From: Butyrivibrio hungatei DSM 14810
Lineage (GTDB): Bacteria > Bacillota > Clostridia > Lachnospirales > Lachnospiraceae
DNA length: 64,000 nucleotides
Direction of reading: 5' to 3'
Assembly (NCBI RefSeq): GCF_900143205.1
Contig: NZ_FRDH01000003.1
Span: forward strand, 434,001-498,000
Shown here: positions 29,093 through 36,882 of the stretch, one piece after another
How positions within the stretch are numbered: position 1 is the stretch's first letter
Layout of the letters: every line of letters starts with the position of its first letter
Notes under the pieces: generated by a model
Seen by the model: only the letters and a program-made list of their open reading frames with translations
Database searches by the model: none
What the model was told of the DNA's origin: nothing
Translations under genes and position numbers: made by a program

Positions 29093-29791
29093 TTAATCCA
29101 CATAATTTTCATTTATAATGTCACTCTTTATCTCTCCATCTGAGATAGTTATGATCCTTTTAGCCTGCTGGGCAATTCCAGGATCATGTGTGATAATGAT
29201 CACTGTTCTTCCTTCTTTATAAAGTCTCTTTATAATACTGATGATCTCTTTGGTGGAGCCTGTATCCAGGTTACCAGTAGGCTCATCTGCCAAAAGAATC
29301 GGTGGCGCCTGAGCAATTGCTCTTGCAATAGCCACACGCTGCTGCTGACCACCAGACATCTCATTTGGTCTGTGGGTCTTTCTCTTCTCAAGACCAACAC
29401 TGTTAAGAGCTGCATGTGCAAGTCTGTCTCTTTCTTTTTTGCTGACTCCTCTATATATAAGAGGAAGCTCAACATTTTCTAAAGCCGTAAGAGATGGGAT
29501 CAGGTTAAAGCCCTGGAAAATAAATCCAATCTCCCTGTTTCTGACATCTGACTGCTCATCATCTGTCATATATGATACATCCTGACCATGCAGGTAATAT
29601 TTACCGCTTGTAGGTGTATCAAGGCAGCCTAGCATATTCATAAGTGTAGACTTACCTGATCCTGACTGTCCGATGATGGCTACAAATTCGCCTTCACCTA
29701 TAGTCAGGTTTACGTGATTTAATGCACGTACTTCATTTTCTCCCGGATTGTATATCTTACACACATCCTTAATTTCAACTAGTTTCTTCAT
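29093..29791 (-). CDS. MacB-type ABC exporter ATPase
   Basis: 232 residues from the ATG at 29791 (AGAGG six bases upstream; an in-frame TTG two codons earlier is less likely). Walker A IIGQSGSGKSTLMNML, Q-loop GFIFQGFNL, signature MSGGQQQRVAIARAI and Walker B LLADEPTGNLD are all intact. Typical of the LolD/MacB export ATPases, which act with FtsX-type permeases as encoded downstream. Confidence 0.95.
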   Translation of the reverse strand: MKKLVEIKDVCKIYNPGENEVRALNHVNLTIGEGEFVAIIGQSGSGKSTLMNMLGCLDTPTSGKYYLHGQDVSYMTDDEQSDVRNREIGFIFQGFNLIPSLTALENVELPLIYRGVSKKERDRLAHAALNSVGLEKRKTHRPNEMSGGQQQRVAIARAIAQAPPILLADEPTGNLDTGSTKEIISIIKRLYKEGRTVIIITHDPGIAQQAKRIITISDGEIKSDIINENYVD

Positions 29792-29871
29792 AACCAACCT
29801 CTAACGTCGCATAAACCAAGTTATTTAGCCCAATATTTATGCGGAAACTCTTTCCTTTCGCTGTTCTTTTT

Positions 29872-29901
29872 ACTATATGCTTTGCCGCAATAATAAATCA
29901 A
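29872..29901 (-). promoter_or_regulatory. Promoter of the MacAB-like operon
   Basis: Minus-strand -35 TTGATT (29901-29896) and -10 TATAGT (29877-29872) with an 18-bp spacer. Downstream in the 5' leader an inverted repeat CGCATAAA/TTTATGCG (29812-29843) could be an operator or hairpin. Confidence 0.6.
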
Positions 29902-29957
29902 GTACAATTCGTTCTGAAAAAATAAAATTTCTATGAAATCATAGAACTTATCAGCCA

Positions 29958-29973
29958 GTGAAATATATTTCAC
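29958..29973. promoter_or_regulatory. Perfect 16-bp palindrome between divergent operons
   Basis: GTGAAATATATTTCAC is fully self-complementary, the size of a dimeric repressor site. It lies about midway between the promoters of the exporter operon (minus) and the FNT channel gene (plus). No regulator gene is adjacent. Nothing else of note was found in 29902-30129. Confidence 0.4.
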
Positions 29974-30129
29974 ATCATAATTCACATTTTCTAGCTTTTA
30001 CTTAATACACTCCTTTTACCTTCTTTTACACTTAAAATGCTACAGCACGATCGCCTACAGTAATATAAACGAATCTGCCAGTAGAAAATCTTCAAAATTT
30101 GTATTATAATTTTTCACTGCGTCTATATC

Positions 30130-30158
30130 TTGTATATTATGTCGTATTGTCATACAAT
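30130..30158 (+). promoter_or_regulatory. Promoter of the FNT channel gene
   Basis: -35 TTGTAT (30130-30135), 17-bp spacer, -10 TACAAT (30153-30158). An inverted repeat TATTGT-CAT-ACAATA overlaps the -10, which would suit control by a repressor. The start codon at 30200 has AAAGGAG upstream. Confidence 0.55.
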
Positions 30159-30199
30159 ATACAGTATAAATATGTTTTTTATTTCGAAAGGAGCAGTGT

Positions 30200-30985
30200 A
30201 TGAAATCACCTGCAGAAATCGCAAAAAAATACGAATCAATTGGAGAATCTAAGGCAAATGCCCCTGTTGGCAAGACCTTTCTTTTAGCTATTCTGGCTGG
30301 AGCATTTATCGCTCTTGGTGGACTAGGAAGTCAGATCGCATCTCTTTGCTCTCCTGATCCATCATCAGCAAGAGTTATCAGCTCAGTAATATTCCCAATT
30401 GGACTTTTCATGGTACTTGTTGGAGGAGCAGAGCTCTTTACCGGCAACTGTCTTATAACGATCCCAGTTCTCTCTGGCAAAGCAAAGGTATCAGGAATGC
30501 TCAAAAACTGGGTTGTTGTATATTTCGGAAATATGGTTGGAGGCTTTATCATTGCAGCTCTCGCCGCTATTTCTCACATCTATTCATTTAATGGAGATGC
30601 GCTTGCCACTTCCGTAATAAACACAGCCATCACAAAATCAACTATTTCATTTAGTGATGCCCTTCTTCGCGGAATCTTATGTAACATTTTGGTATGCATG
30701 GCAGTATGGTGTTCTTTTGCTGCTGATGAACTTGCAGGAAAAGTACTTGCTCTTTGGCTCCCAGTAATGCTCTTTATCGTTTGCGGTTTTGAACACTGCA
30801 TTGCAAATATGTATTTCATTCCTGCAGGAATGCTTGCATCTTTCGTTCATGGCATTCCAGCTGAAGGTCTTTCACTTTTTAATTTCTTTGTTACTAACCT
30901 TATTCCAGTAACTATCGGAAATATAATTGGTGGTGGCATCTGCGTTGGATCTATGTACTATGCGATCTATCTGAAAAACAAATAA
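30200..30985 (+). CDS. Formate/nitrite transporter family channel
   Basis: 261 residues with six predicted membrane helices in the FNT plan. Diagnostic stretches are GGAELFTGNCLI, the filter-region GILCNILVCMAVW and GFEHCIANMYFIPAGM, which holds the central pore histidine. FNT channels move formate (FocA), nitrite (NirC) or hydrosulfide. A butyrate/formate-producing anaerobe suggests formate, but neighbours (no pfl, no nitrite reductase) do not decide it. Confidence 0.9.
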   Translation: MKSPAEIAKKYESIGESKANAPVGKTFLLAILAGAFIALGGLGSQIASLCSPDPSSARVISSVIFPIGLFMVLVGGAELFTGNCLITIPVLSGKAKVSGMLKNWVVVYFGNMVGGFIIAALAAISHIYSFNGDALATSVINTAITKSTISFSDALLRGILCNILVCMAVWCSFAADELAGKVLALWLPVMLFIVCGFEHCIANMYFIPAGMLASFVHGIPAEGLSLFNFFVTNLIPVTIGNIIGGGICVGSMYYAIYLKNK

Positions 30986-31011
30986 TGAAATTATATTTTT
31001 CTATATAAAAC

Positions 31012-31049
31012 ACAAAAGCCTTGCGCCATTACTAGCGCAAGGCTTTTGT
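31012..31049. terminator. Bidirectional terminator
   Basis: Perfect 15-bp arms ACAAAAGCCTTGCGC (31012-31026) and GCGCAAGGCTTTTGT (31035-31049) between the convergent FNT and lipoprotein genes. Confidence 0.85.
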
Positions 31050-31089
31050 CCCCTCTATACATAAACAAAAAAACCGCATAACACCCTAT

Positions 31090-31797
31090 TTATTGAACAA
31101 CGCTAAAATCAATGATATCTGCATCTTCTGTCTCAGCATAAAGTGAAGCCATAAATGAATCAGATTCGACCTGACCATTTTCATCAGCTTCTACTTCTCT
31201 GTAATCAGATCTATGGTAATACTTGGCATCTCCATTCGACTGATACTCAACGAAAGCCTCTTCGTCTATCTCAAAATAACCTGCTTTCATGGTATATTTC
31301 TTGATAAAATGATTACCTCCCACATAGAGGAAATCATCCTTTACTGACAGTGGATAAGCTGTTCCTCCTGCAGTTATATATCCTACGTATTCAGGAGCGC
31401 CAGCTTCATTGTACTTGTAGATCTCAGCATCGATAGCTGCCATATTCCCTGAATTATCCATCTTATAATCGTAGGTATACTCTGTAACCAGAAGTACATC
31501 TGTATCACCTATCCTGACATTAGCATAGGCCATGCCCGGGCTAAGTTTATTGACTATCTGTGTAAAGGTGTCACATCCTGAAATATCCATTGGGACATGC
31601 TCCTTTAACATCTCATTATATGCGCTGGCTTCTGTAGCAGAAGCTTCCTCCTTCGCTTCTACAATGGCCTGAGAAGTAAGAGTTGTAGCTTCCAGATCAG
31701 ACACATCATAAGTTTCTTTTTTGCGTTCCCCGCATGCAGCAACAATTACAGCAAATACACTTACAACAAAAAAAGTAATAAAAATCTTGTTCCTCAT
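31090..31797 (-). CDS. Lipoprotein of unknown function
   Basis: 235 residues from the ATG at 31797, with AAGGGAGGGGAG directly upstream; an upstream in-frame start is only leader. A lipoprotein signal peptide ends in the lipobox VAAC (Cys at about 21). The mature part begins with an acidic, helical stretch and continues as a beta-rich domain (YANVRIGDTDVLLVTEYTYD). No family recognised. Lone gene between two terminators. Confidence 0.75.
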   Translation of the reverse strand: MRNKIFITFFVVSVFAVIVAACGERKKETYDVSDLEATTLTSQAIVEAKEEASATEASAYNEMLKEHVPMDISGCDTFTQIVNKLSPGMAYANVRIGDTDVLLVTEYTYDYKMDNSGNMAAIDAEIYKYNEAGAPEYVGYITAGGTAYPLSVKDDFLYVGGNHFIKKYTMKAGYFEIDEEAFVEYQSNGDAKYYHRSDYREVEADENGQVESDSFMASLYAETEDADIIDFSVVQ

Positions 31798-31897
31798 ACT
31801 CCCCTCCCTTATGTAAAATTGAATATGCACAATGTAAATTCTACAACAGTTTTTTCTCATAAAATCTAAAATAAGGATAAAGTAAATATAACCAAAA

Positions 31898-31928
31898 AAG
31901 AAACTCCACTAAAAAAGTGGAGTTTCTT
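31898..31928 (-). terminator. htpG terminator
   Basis: AAGAAACTCCACT (31898-31910) pairs with AGTGGAGTTTCTT (31916-31928), followed by TTTTTTGG on the minus strand. Confidence 0.85.
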
Positions 31929-31951
31929 GGCTTTGTACTATTGAAATAAAA

Positions 31952-34027
31952 TTACTTAAGAATATTCATCATGATCTCGTTGCTGCGAGCCACGAACTTA
32001 GTCATAGCCTCACCTTCAAGAGGTGCATTCTGAATACGCGCAAGATCATAAAGCTGTTCACAGATAAGCTTGGTGTTATCATCATCACCATGCTCCATTA
32101 TGTACTCAACAAGAGGATGGTTTGCATTTAAGATAAGTGTCTGACCTTCTGCACCGAAATCGCCCATGTTCATGCCATTCATAGCATACATCTTCATCAT
32201 CTCGGCCATACGTCTTGACTCTTCTGAAACAGTGAGCATTGAAGACATCTTCTTATCCTTTAACTTTTCAAGTTTAACAGTAAGCTTGTCGTTCTTGAGA
32301 GCCTTCTTGATCTTCTCTGAAAGTTCTTTTTCCTTTTCCTCGAGCTCAGCTGCTACCTTCTTGGAAGTTTTGGACTTAAATGTATCTGTAAGGTCAGCAT
32401 CGATTCTTGCAAAGCGGATACCTTCGTTCTTGGACTCAAGCTGCTGCATAAAAGGAACATCGATGTTGTGATTCATGATGAAAGCATCCATCTTCTGAGC
32501 CTTAAACATCTTAATGTACTGGCTCTGCTGCTGTTCATCTGTTACATAATAGATAGTACGTGGCTCTTTGTCCTCGTCCTTCTTATTATCTGCAGCATCC
32601 TTCTTGTCGTCTACTACTTCAGCCTCTACCTTGTTGCCGTTTTCATCAACTGCATCTTCCTTTGCAGCTGCATCCTCAGCCTCTTTGTTGATCTGAAGAG
32701 CTTCAGGAGTTGTAAGGTACTTGCCATCAAGATTCTTGAAGAGGATAAAGTCTGTCATCTTCTCGCAGAACTTGTCATCCCTAAGGCAACCATATTTAAT
32801 AAATGGACTGATGTCATCCCAGTACTTGTCATAATTCTCTTTGTCTGTTTTGCAAAGACCTGCAAGCTTCTCTGCAACCTTTTTAGAAATGTACTCAGAG
32901 ATCTTCTTGACGAAGCCATCATTCTGAAGTGCAGATCTTGATACATTAAGCGGAAGGTCTGGACAATCAATAACACCCTTAAGGAGCATCAGATACTCAG
33001 GAATAACTTCCTTGATGTTATCAGCAATAAATACCTGGTTATTATAGAGCTTGATAGTTCCCTCAATTGACTCAAATTCCATGTTGATCTTAGGGAAGTA
33101 TAGGATTCCCTTTAAGTTAAATGGGTAATCCATATTGAGGTGGATCCAGAATAAAGGCTCCTTGTAATCGCGGAATACCTTTCTGTAAAACTCCTTGTAT
33201 TCCTCATCTGTACAATCCTTAGGAGTTTTTGCCCAGAGAGGATGTGTATCATTAAGGAGCTGAGGTCTTCTCTTGATCTTGTACTCAAGCTCTGGCTCTT
33301 TATCCTCGCCCTCTTTCTTTTCAGGATGAACTTCTTCGATAACTGTATCAGAATCAAGCTTCTCACTTGCCTTGATAGTTTCTGTTCCTTCCTCGTTTTC
33401 TTTTGAAAGATAGATCTCGTAAGGCATGAATGAGCAATACTTCTCAATAACTTCTCTTGCCTTGTACTCATTGCAGAACTCAAGGCAATCCTCTGAGAGG
33501 TGAAGTGTAATTGTAGTACCAACTGTAGTCTTGCTGCCATCTGACATCTCGAAATCCGAACCGCCATCGCATGTCCAGTGAACAGATGCTGCATCTGACT
33601 TGTATGAAAGTGTATCGATATCTACTGAATCAGATACCATGAAGGTTGAATAAAATCCAAGTCCGAAATGGCCGATGATCTGATCTGCATTAGCCTTATC
33701 CTTATACTTGTTAAGGAAATCTGTAGCTCCTGAAAAAGCTACCTGGTTGATATATTCCTCAACCTCTTCTGCTGTCATACCAATACCGTTATCTGTGATC
33801 TTGATCGTCTTTTCTTTATCATTGAGTACAACGTCCACACGAGGCTTGAAACCATCTGGAAGTGTGTACTCACCCATCATATCCATCTTACGGATCTTGG
33901 TGATTGCATCGCATGCATTAGATATTACTTCTCTGTAAAAAATATCATGATCCGAATATAACCACTTCTTGATTATAGGGAACATGTTCTCGCTGTTGAT
34001 TGAAAGATTACCTTTTTTTGAAGCCAT
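31952..34027 (-). CDS. htpG: Chaperone HtpG (Hsp90)
   Basis: 691 residues from the ATG at 34027, with AAGGAGTG upstream (an in-frame GTG three codons earlier is not needed). The GHKL ATPase domain is clear: REVISNACDAITK (ATP-binding Asn/Asp), ITDNGIGMTAEEVEEYI, and GHFGLGFYSTFMVSD. Middle and C-terminal dimerisation domains follow. An acidic, Lys-rich insert (about 460-490: AAAKEDAVDENGNK and DDKKDAADNKKDEDKEP) is longer than in E. coli HtpG. Regulation by HrcA is indicated by the perfect CIRCE element upstream. Confidence 0.95.
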   Translation of the reverse strand: MASKKGNLSINSENMFPIIKKWLYSDHDIFYREVISNACDAITKIRKMDMMGEYTLPDGFKPRVDVVLNDKEKTIKITDNGIGMTAEEVEEYINQVAFSGATDFLNKYKDKANADQIIGHFGLGFYSTFMVSDSVDIDTLSYKSDAASVHWTCDGGSDFEMSDGSKTTVGTTITLHLSEDCLEFCNEYKAREVIEKYCSFMPYEIYLSKENEEGTETIKASEKLDSDTVIEEVHPEKKEGEDKEPELEYKIKRRPQLLNDTHPLWAKTPKDCTDEEYKEFYRKVFRDYKEPLFWIHLNMDYPFNLKGILYFPKINMEFESIEGTIKLYNNQVFIADNIKEVIPEYLMLLKGVIDCPDLPLNVSRSALQNDGFVKKISEYISKKVAEKLAGLCKTDKENYDKYWDDISPFIKYGCLRDDKFCEKMTDFILFKNLDGKYLTTPEALQINKEAEDAAAKEDAVDENGNKVEAEVVDDKKDAADNKKDEDKEPRTIYYVTDEQQQSQYIKMFKAQKMDAFIMNHNIDVPFMQQLESKNEGIRFARIDADLTDTFKSKTSKKVAAELEEKEKELSEKIKKALKNDKLTVKLEKLKDKKMSSMLTVSEESRRMAEMMKMYAMNGMNMGDFGAEGQTLILNANHPLVEYIMEHGDDDNTKLICEQLYDLARIQNAPLEGEAMTKFVARSNEIMMNILK

Positions 34028-34085
34028 GATTCTCACTCCTTTTATTTAAATAATCTACGGAAGCCACTAATTCCGTACAAAAGAA

Positions 34086-34114
34086 ATTGTAAGACCGTCA
34101 TGACTAAAAGTCAA
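34086..34114 (-). promoter_or_regulatory. htpG promoter
   Basis: Minus-strand -35 TTGACT (34114-34109) and -10 TACAAT (34091-34086) with a 17-bp spacer, lying seven bases downstream of the CIRCE element and about 60 bp before the start codon. Confidence 0.75.
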
Positions 34115-34121
34115 TAAAAAA

Positions 34122-34148
34122 TTAGCACTCACAACTAATGAGTGCTAA
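34122..34148. promoter_or_regulatory. CIRCE element (HrcA operator)
   Basis: TTAGCACTC-N9-GAGTGCTAA matches the CIRCE consensus at every position. HrcA binds this site to repress groES-groEL and dnaK operons in Firmicutes; here it lies just upstream of the htpG -35. It could also affect the divergent PH-domain gene at 34246. Confidence 0.95.
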
Positions 34149-34245
34149 CAATTTCATCCAACCATGAATGGTAACTTTCTATTTTCTTTTTGGTCTAATC
34201 ATGAGAAAATAGAAGAAATATAATCATGACATACGGAGCGATATT

Positions 34246-34686
34246 ATGGCAAAAATAGCAAATCCAGAACAGTATGAGACATCAAAAGAAGCAAAGGGAG
34301 AGCTTAAGTACAGAGAACGTGGACGCATTCTCTTTTTTGGACTTCCCTGGACATTTACAACTTATGAGATCAGAGAAAATGATTTCACTATTATCAAAGG
34401 CTTTTTGACAGTTCGTGAAAACGACTGCTACATGTACAAGATCAGCGACGTTGAGATCACAAGAACATTTATGCAGCGTCTTGTAGGTCTTTCTACTATT
34501 ACTCTTTACACATCAGATGTTACTGACCGTACTATCATCATGAAGAACATCAAACACGGACGTGAGATCAAGGATTTCCTTCTTCAGGCTTCAGAAGCAG
34601 CAAGAATCCGTCGTAGAACAGTCAGCATGCAGAATATCGGATTCGGAGCTGATGATATTCACGACGTTGATGATCTTGATAACTAA
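34246..34686 (+). CDS. Bacterial PH-domain protein
   Basis: 146 residues without signal peptide. The core (about 25-115) follows the bacterial pleckstrin-homology (DUF304-type) pattern: TTYEIRENDFTIIKGFLTV, DVEITRTFMQRLVGLSTITL, and TDRTIIMKNIKHGREIKDFL, after a short hydrophobic turn GRILFFGLPWTF. The tail is acidic. Such domains bind membranes or proteins; function unknown. Divergent from htpG and sharing its control region, so stress induction is possible. Confidence 0.7.
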   Translation: MAKIANPEQYETSKEAKGELKYRERGRILFFGLPWTFTTYEIRENDFTIIKGFLTVRENDCYMYKISDVEITRTFMQRLVGLSTITLYTSDVTDRTIIMKNIKHGREIKDFLLQASEAARIRRRTVSMQNIGFGADDIHDVDDLDN

Positions 34687-34753
34687 TTAGTTCTATATTA
34701 TTGGTATTTCTAGTAGCAGATGGTATTTAGTCTAAGTTCATATGGAGGTAGGT

Positions 34754-35239
34754 ATGAAGGAACAGATGAAAAAAATCAGTTTTCACATGGCTATCAGAAT
34801 GAGTATCCTTATGAGTCTTTGTCTTGCACTTGTTGGAACTCTTTCATCAGGTCACTTTACTATTCCAGGTTTCCTTTTAAGCTTTGTAGCAAGCACCATA
34901 ATCAGCCTTTTGATAGGCCTCGTCATTCCAGTTGGCAAGATATCTAGTGATGTATGCAAAAAGATGAAAATGAAACCTCACTCTCTTCCAGAGAGATGCA
35001 TGAGCAGTCTCATCTCAAATCTTATCTATACTCCGCTCATGACACTTATAATGGTATCACTTGCTTACACCATGGCTATAAAACAAAGTGGCGGCATGGC
35101 ACAACTTTCATTCCTGCCAATGTTTTTAAAGTCACTAATTCTAACCTTCATCGTAGGTTACATTCTGATCTTCATCTTCATGCCTATGTTCCTTGGTCAG
35201 CTCATGAAAAAATACGGGCCAGGCAATGCACATTCTTGA
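34754..35239 (+). CDS. Four-helix membrane protein (DUF2798-like)
   Basis: 161 residues from the ATG at 34754, which has GGAGGTAGGT directly upstream; an earlier ATG at 34742 has none. Two helical hairpins: about 13-32 and 39-60, then 88-111 and 124-150. The arrangement around MAIRMSILMSLCLALVGTL and NLIYTPLMTLIMVSLAYTM resembles DUF2798 proteins. No function known. Its stop codon lies four bases before the palindromic element at 35244. Confidence 0.65.
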   Translation: MKEQMKKISFHMAIRMSILMSLCLALVGTLSSGHFTIPGFLLSFVASTIISLLIGLVIPVGKISSDVCKKMKMKPHSLPERCMSSLISNLIYTPLMTLIMVSLAYTMAIKQSGGMAQLSFLPMFLKSLILTFIVGYILIFIFMPMFLGQLMKKYGPGNAHS

Positions 35240-35254
35240 AGTCAGGACGGTAAA

Positions 35255-35429
35255 GTGAAGGATAGGGAGTTTTCTGAGCTAATTATTTTTTCAGTGATAC
35301 ATAAGACAATCTAAAAACCTCAAATGAGAAGTTTCACCTCGTTCAGAACACTTCTCATTTGAGGTTTTTTTCTTGCCATGTATCATCTTCCAAAAATAAA
35401 ATCGCTCAGAAAACTTCCTATCCTTTCAC
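35255..35429 (+). ncRNA. Structured motif, left copy
   Basis: Outer stem: 35255-35279 pairs with 35404-35429 (about 25 bp, one bulge). Next GATACAT (35296-35302) pairs with ATGTATC (35378-35384). Inner stem: 35313-35332 pairs perfectly over 20 bp with 35350-35369, with a 17-nt loop. T-runs follow the inner stem, so it could also terminate the upstream gene. Whether it is transcribed as an RNA is not known. Confidence 0.55.
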
Positions 35430-35475
35430 TTTACCTGTCTATGAAATTAAGATTGTTACCTGTTCCTCACCTTCA

Positions 35476-35810
35476 TTACCTGCATCTAATCCAAAACTTA
35501 AATTGCAGGTAACGTTCTTAACTTGCTATTAAGTAAACTTCCTGAATCCATTACCTGCATCAACTTCAAAGCATGTATTGCAGGTAATACTTTTCCCAGC
35601 AAATCTTTAAATTCCTCGTATTCGTTACCTGCAATCCTTCAACTAGATGTAATGCAGGTAATCCCCCTTTCAGCAAGTTTAAAAAATCCTCCATTTTGTT
35701 ACCTGCATTTCCTCTTATTCATAACTTTCAGGTAACAACTACCTCAACACTACAATAAAATTTGCTCAATTCTTTACCTGCATTCCCTTACTTTCTTGAA
35801 TTGCAGGTAA
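35476..35810. repeat. Five-unit array of 37-bp palindromes, 74-75 bp period
   Basis: Units at 35476-35512, 35551-35587, 35625-35661, 35699-35735 and 35774-35810 each read TTACCTGCA-N19-TGCAGGTAA (one mismatch in unit 4). All are exactly 37 bp, starting 75, 74, 74 and 75 bp apart. The 37-38 bp spacers are also weakly alike (..GCAA..TTAAA.TCCTC.ATT..). Extra half-sites lie at 35431, 35456 and 35824. The period equals about seven helical turns, so all sites face the same side. Confidence 0.9.
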
Positions 35811-35891
35811 TCCCACACATTATTTACCTACAACATTTATCAAAAGTCCTACATCCCAGCCACATTCTATGATCTTAAGGCCAGCTAAAGA

Positions 35892-36061
35892 AGTAAAAAC
35901 ATAAGTTTTTTGATCGATTTATTTTTCGAAGTAGATACATGGCAATAAAAATGCTGAGCTGATAAGTGCTTTGAACAAGGTGAAACTTATCAGCTCAGCG
36001 CTTTTTATTGTCTTATGTATCTCTGAGAAAAATACGAGAGCAAAAAACTTATGTTTTACTC
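35892..36061 (-). ncRNA. Structured motif, right copy (inverted)
   Basis: Outer stem: 35892-35915 pairs with 36038-36061. GATACAT (35934-35940) pairs with ATGTATC (36015-36021), with GGCAATAAAAA/TTTTTATTGTC inside it. Inner stem GCTGAGCTGATAAGT (35953-35967) pairs with 35985-35999 around a 17-nt loop that is 14/17 identical to the left copy on the opposite strand. The inner stem shares no sequence with the left copy. Confidence 0.55.
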
Positions 36062-36071
36062 TTTGGCGTCC

Positions 36072-36878
36072 TCAACTCACAGAAGTTCCGGGTTGCACAC
36101 ACTTTTCAGCAACAAACTCAGAGTAGCTCATGCCAGCGTATTTTTTAAAACACCTGCTGAAGTAGTTTGGATCAGGTATCCCTACTTCAGAAGCTGTTTG
36201 ATACATCTTGTAGCCGTTCTCTGCGTATTTGATAGCCTTCTTCATGCGAAGATCAGTCAGATATTCCACAAAGTTCTTGCCAGTGTCCTGCTTGAATTTC
36301 CTGGATAAATAGCTGGAACTAAATCCAAAGTTCTGAGCAATAAAGGCAAGATTAAGCTTAGAATCAGTGAAATTCTCTTTTACATACTTCTTGATAACCT
36401 CAGTAGCATTAGCTTCTCCAAGATTCCCCTCTTCGGAAATCTCTTCCTCAGACTCACCAGCAGACTTCAGTTCTTCAGAATAGGCTGTCTCACTACTTTC
36501 AAGTTTTTCTTTTGCCCTCTCCAAAACCTTGGTAACCTCAGCTCTCACCATAGGCTTTAACATATAGTCAAAAACAGGCAGACTTACGCACTTTCTGGCA
36601 TATTCAAACTGGTCAACCGCCGTCATGATGATAATTATCAGATTAGGATAGCGGCCGGTTGCTACTGTTGTAAATTCAATTCCATCCATAAATGGCATAT
36701 TGATATCAACAAAGGCTATATCAGGCCTTAGCTCATCAATAGTATTGATAGCCTCAATCCCGCTGGCAGCTTCGCCAACTACCTGCATGCCCAGGCTCTC
36801 ATAATCAATTGATGCCCTCATGAGCTTTCTTGCAGACTCCTCGTCATCAATTATCATGACCCTATACGTTCTTCCCAT
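36072..36878 (-). CDS. YesN-type response regulator, REC plus AraC HTH
   Basis: 268 residues from the ATG at 36878, five bases after the kinase gene; longer in-frame starts fall inside that gene. Receiver domain (about 1-120) with RVMIIDDEES acidic pair, phospho-acceptor Asp in AFVDINMPFMDG and the Lys in MLKPM. A C-terminal AraC/XylS domain (about 170-265) has FGFSSSYLSRKFKQDTG and VGIPDPNYFSRCFKKYAGMS. Controls a sugar ABC operon in response to the YesM-like kinase next door. Its stop codon touches the palindromic element. Confidence 0.92.
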   Translation of the reverse strand: MGRTYRVMIIDDEESARKLMRASIDYESLGMQVVGEAASGIEAINTIDELRPDIAFVDINMPFMDGIEFTTVATGRYPNLIIIIMTAVDQFEYARKCVSLPVFDYMLKPMVRAEVTKVLERAKEKLESSETAYSEELKSAGESEEEISEEGNLGEANATEVIKKYVKENFTDSKLNLAFIAQNFGFSSSYLSRKFKQDTGKNFVEYLTDLRMKKAIKYAENGYKMYQTASEVGIPDPNYFSRCFKKYAGMSYSEFVAEKCVQPGTSVS

Positions 36879-36882
36879 AACC

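Larger units (their letters stand above)
35244..36072. other. Composite palindromic element: two inverted structured motifs flanking a palindrome array
   Basis: No gene lies in this 829-bp stretch between two convergent genes. Left copy (35244-35430, plus) and right copy (36072-35892, minus) share AGGACG..AAAG at the outer edge, GATACATAAGACAAT, a hairpin with a 17-nt loop, (T)TGCCATGTATC and an outer closing stem. The loops are TTCACCTCGTTCAGAAC and TTCACCTTGTTCAAAGC. The stems around them differ in sequence but keep pairing. Between the copies is a five-unit array. It may be a structured RNA pair, a long-TIR mobile element or a protein-binding locus; none matches a type I know. Confidence 0.75.

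Noticed and set aside
34131-34160. CIRCE as control site of the plus-strand PH gene only
   Set aside because: The good -35/-10 pair lies on the htpG side, while the plus-strand promoter boxes are weak; htpG is the more likely target.
35476-35810. CRISPR array
   Set aside because: The repeated unit is a palindrome with a variable 19-nt centre, the spacers are related to one another, and no cas gene is near.
35244-36072. Transposon with target-site duplication, as for the 52.5-kb element
   Set aside because: I looked for direct repeats at both outer edges and found no convincing pair, so insertion by transposition is not shown for this element.
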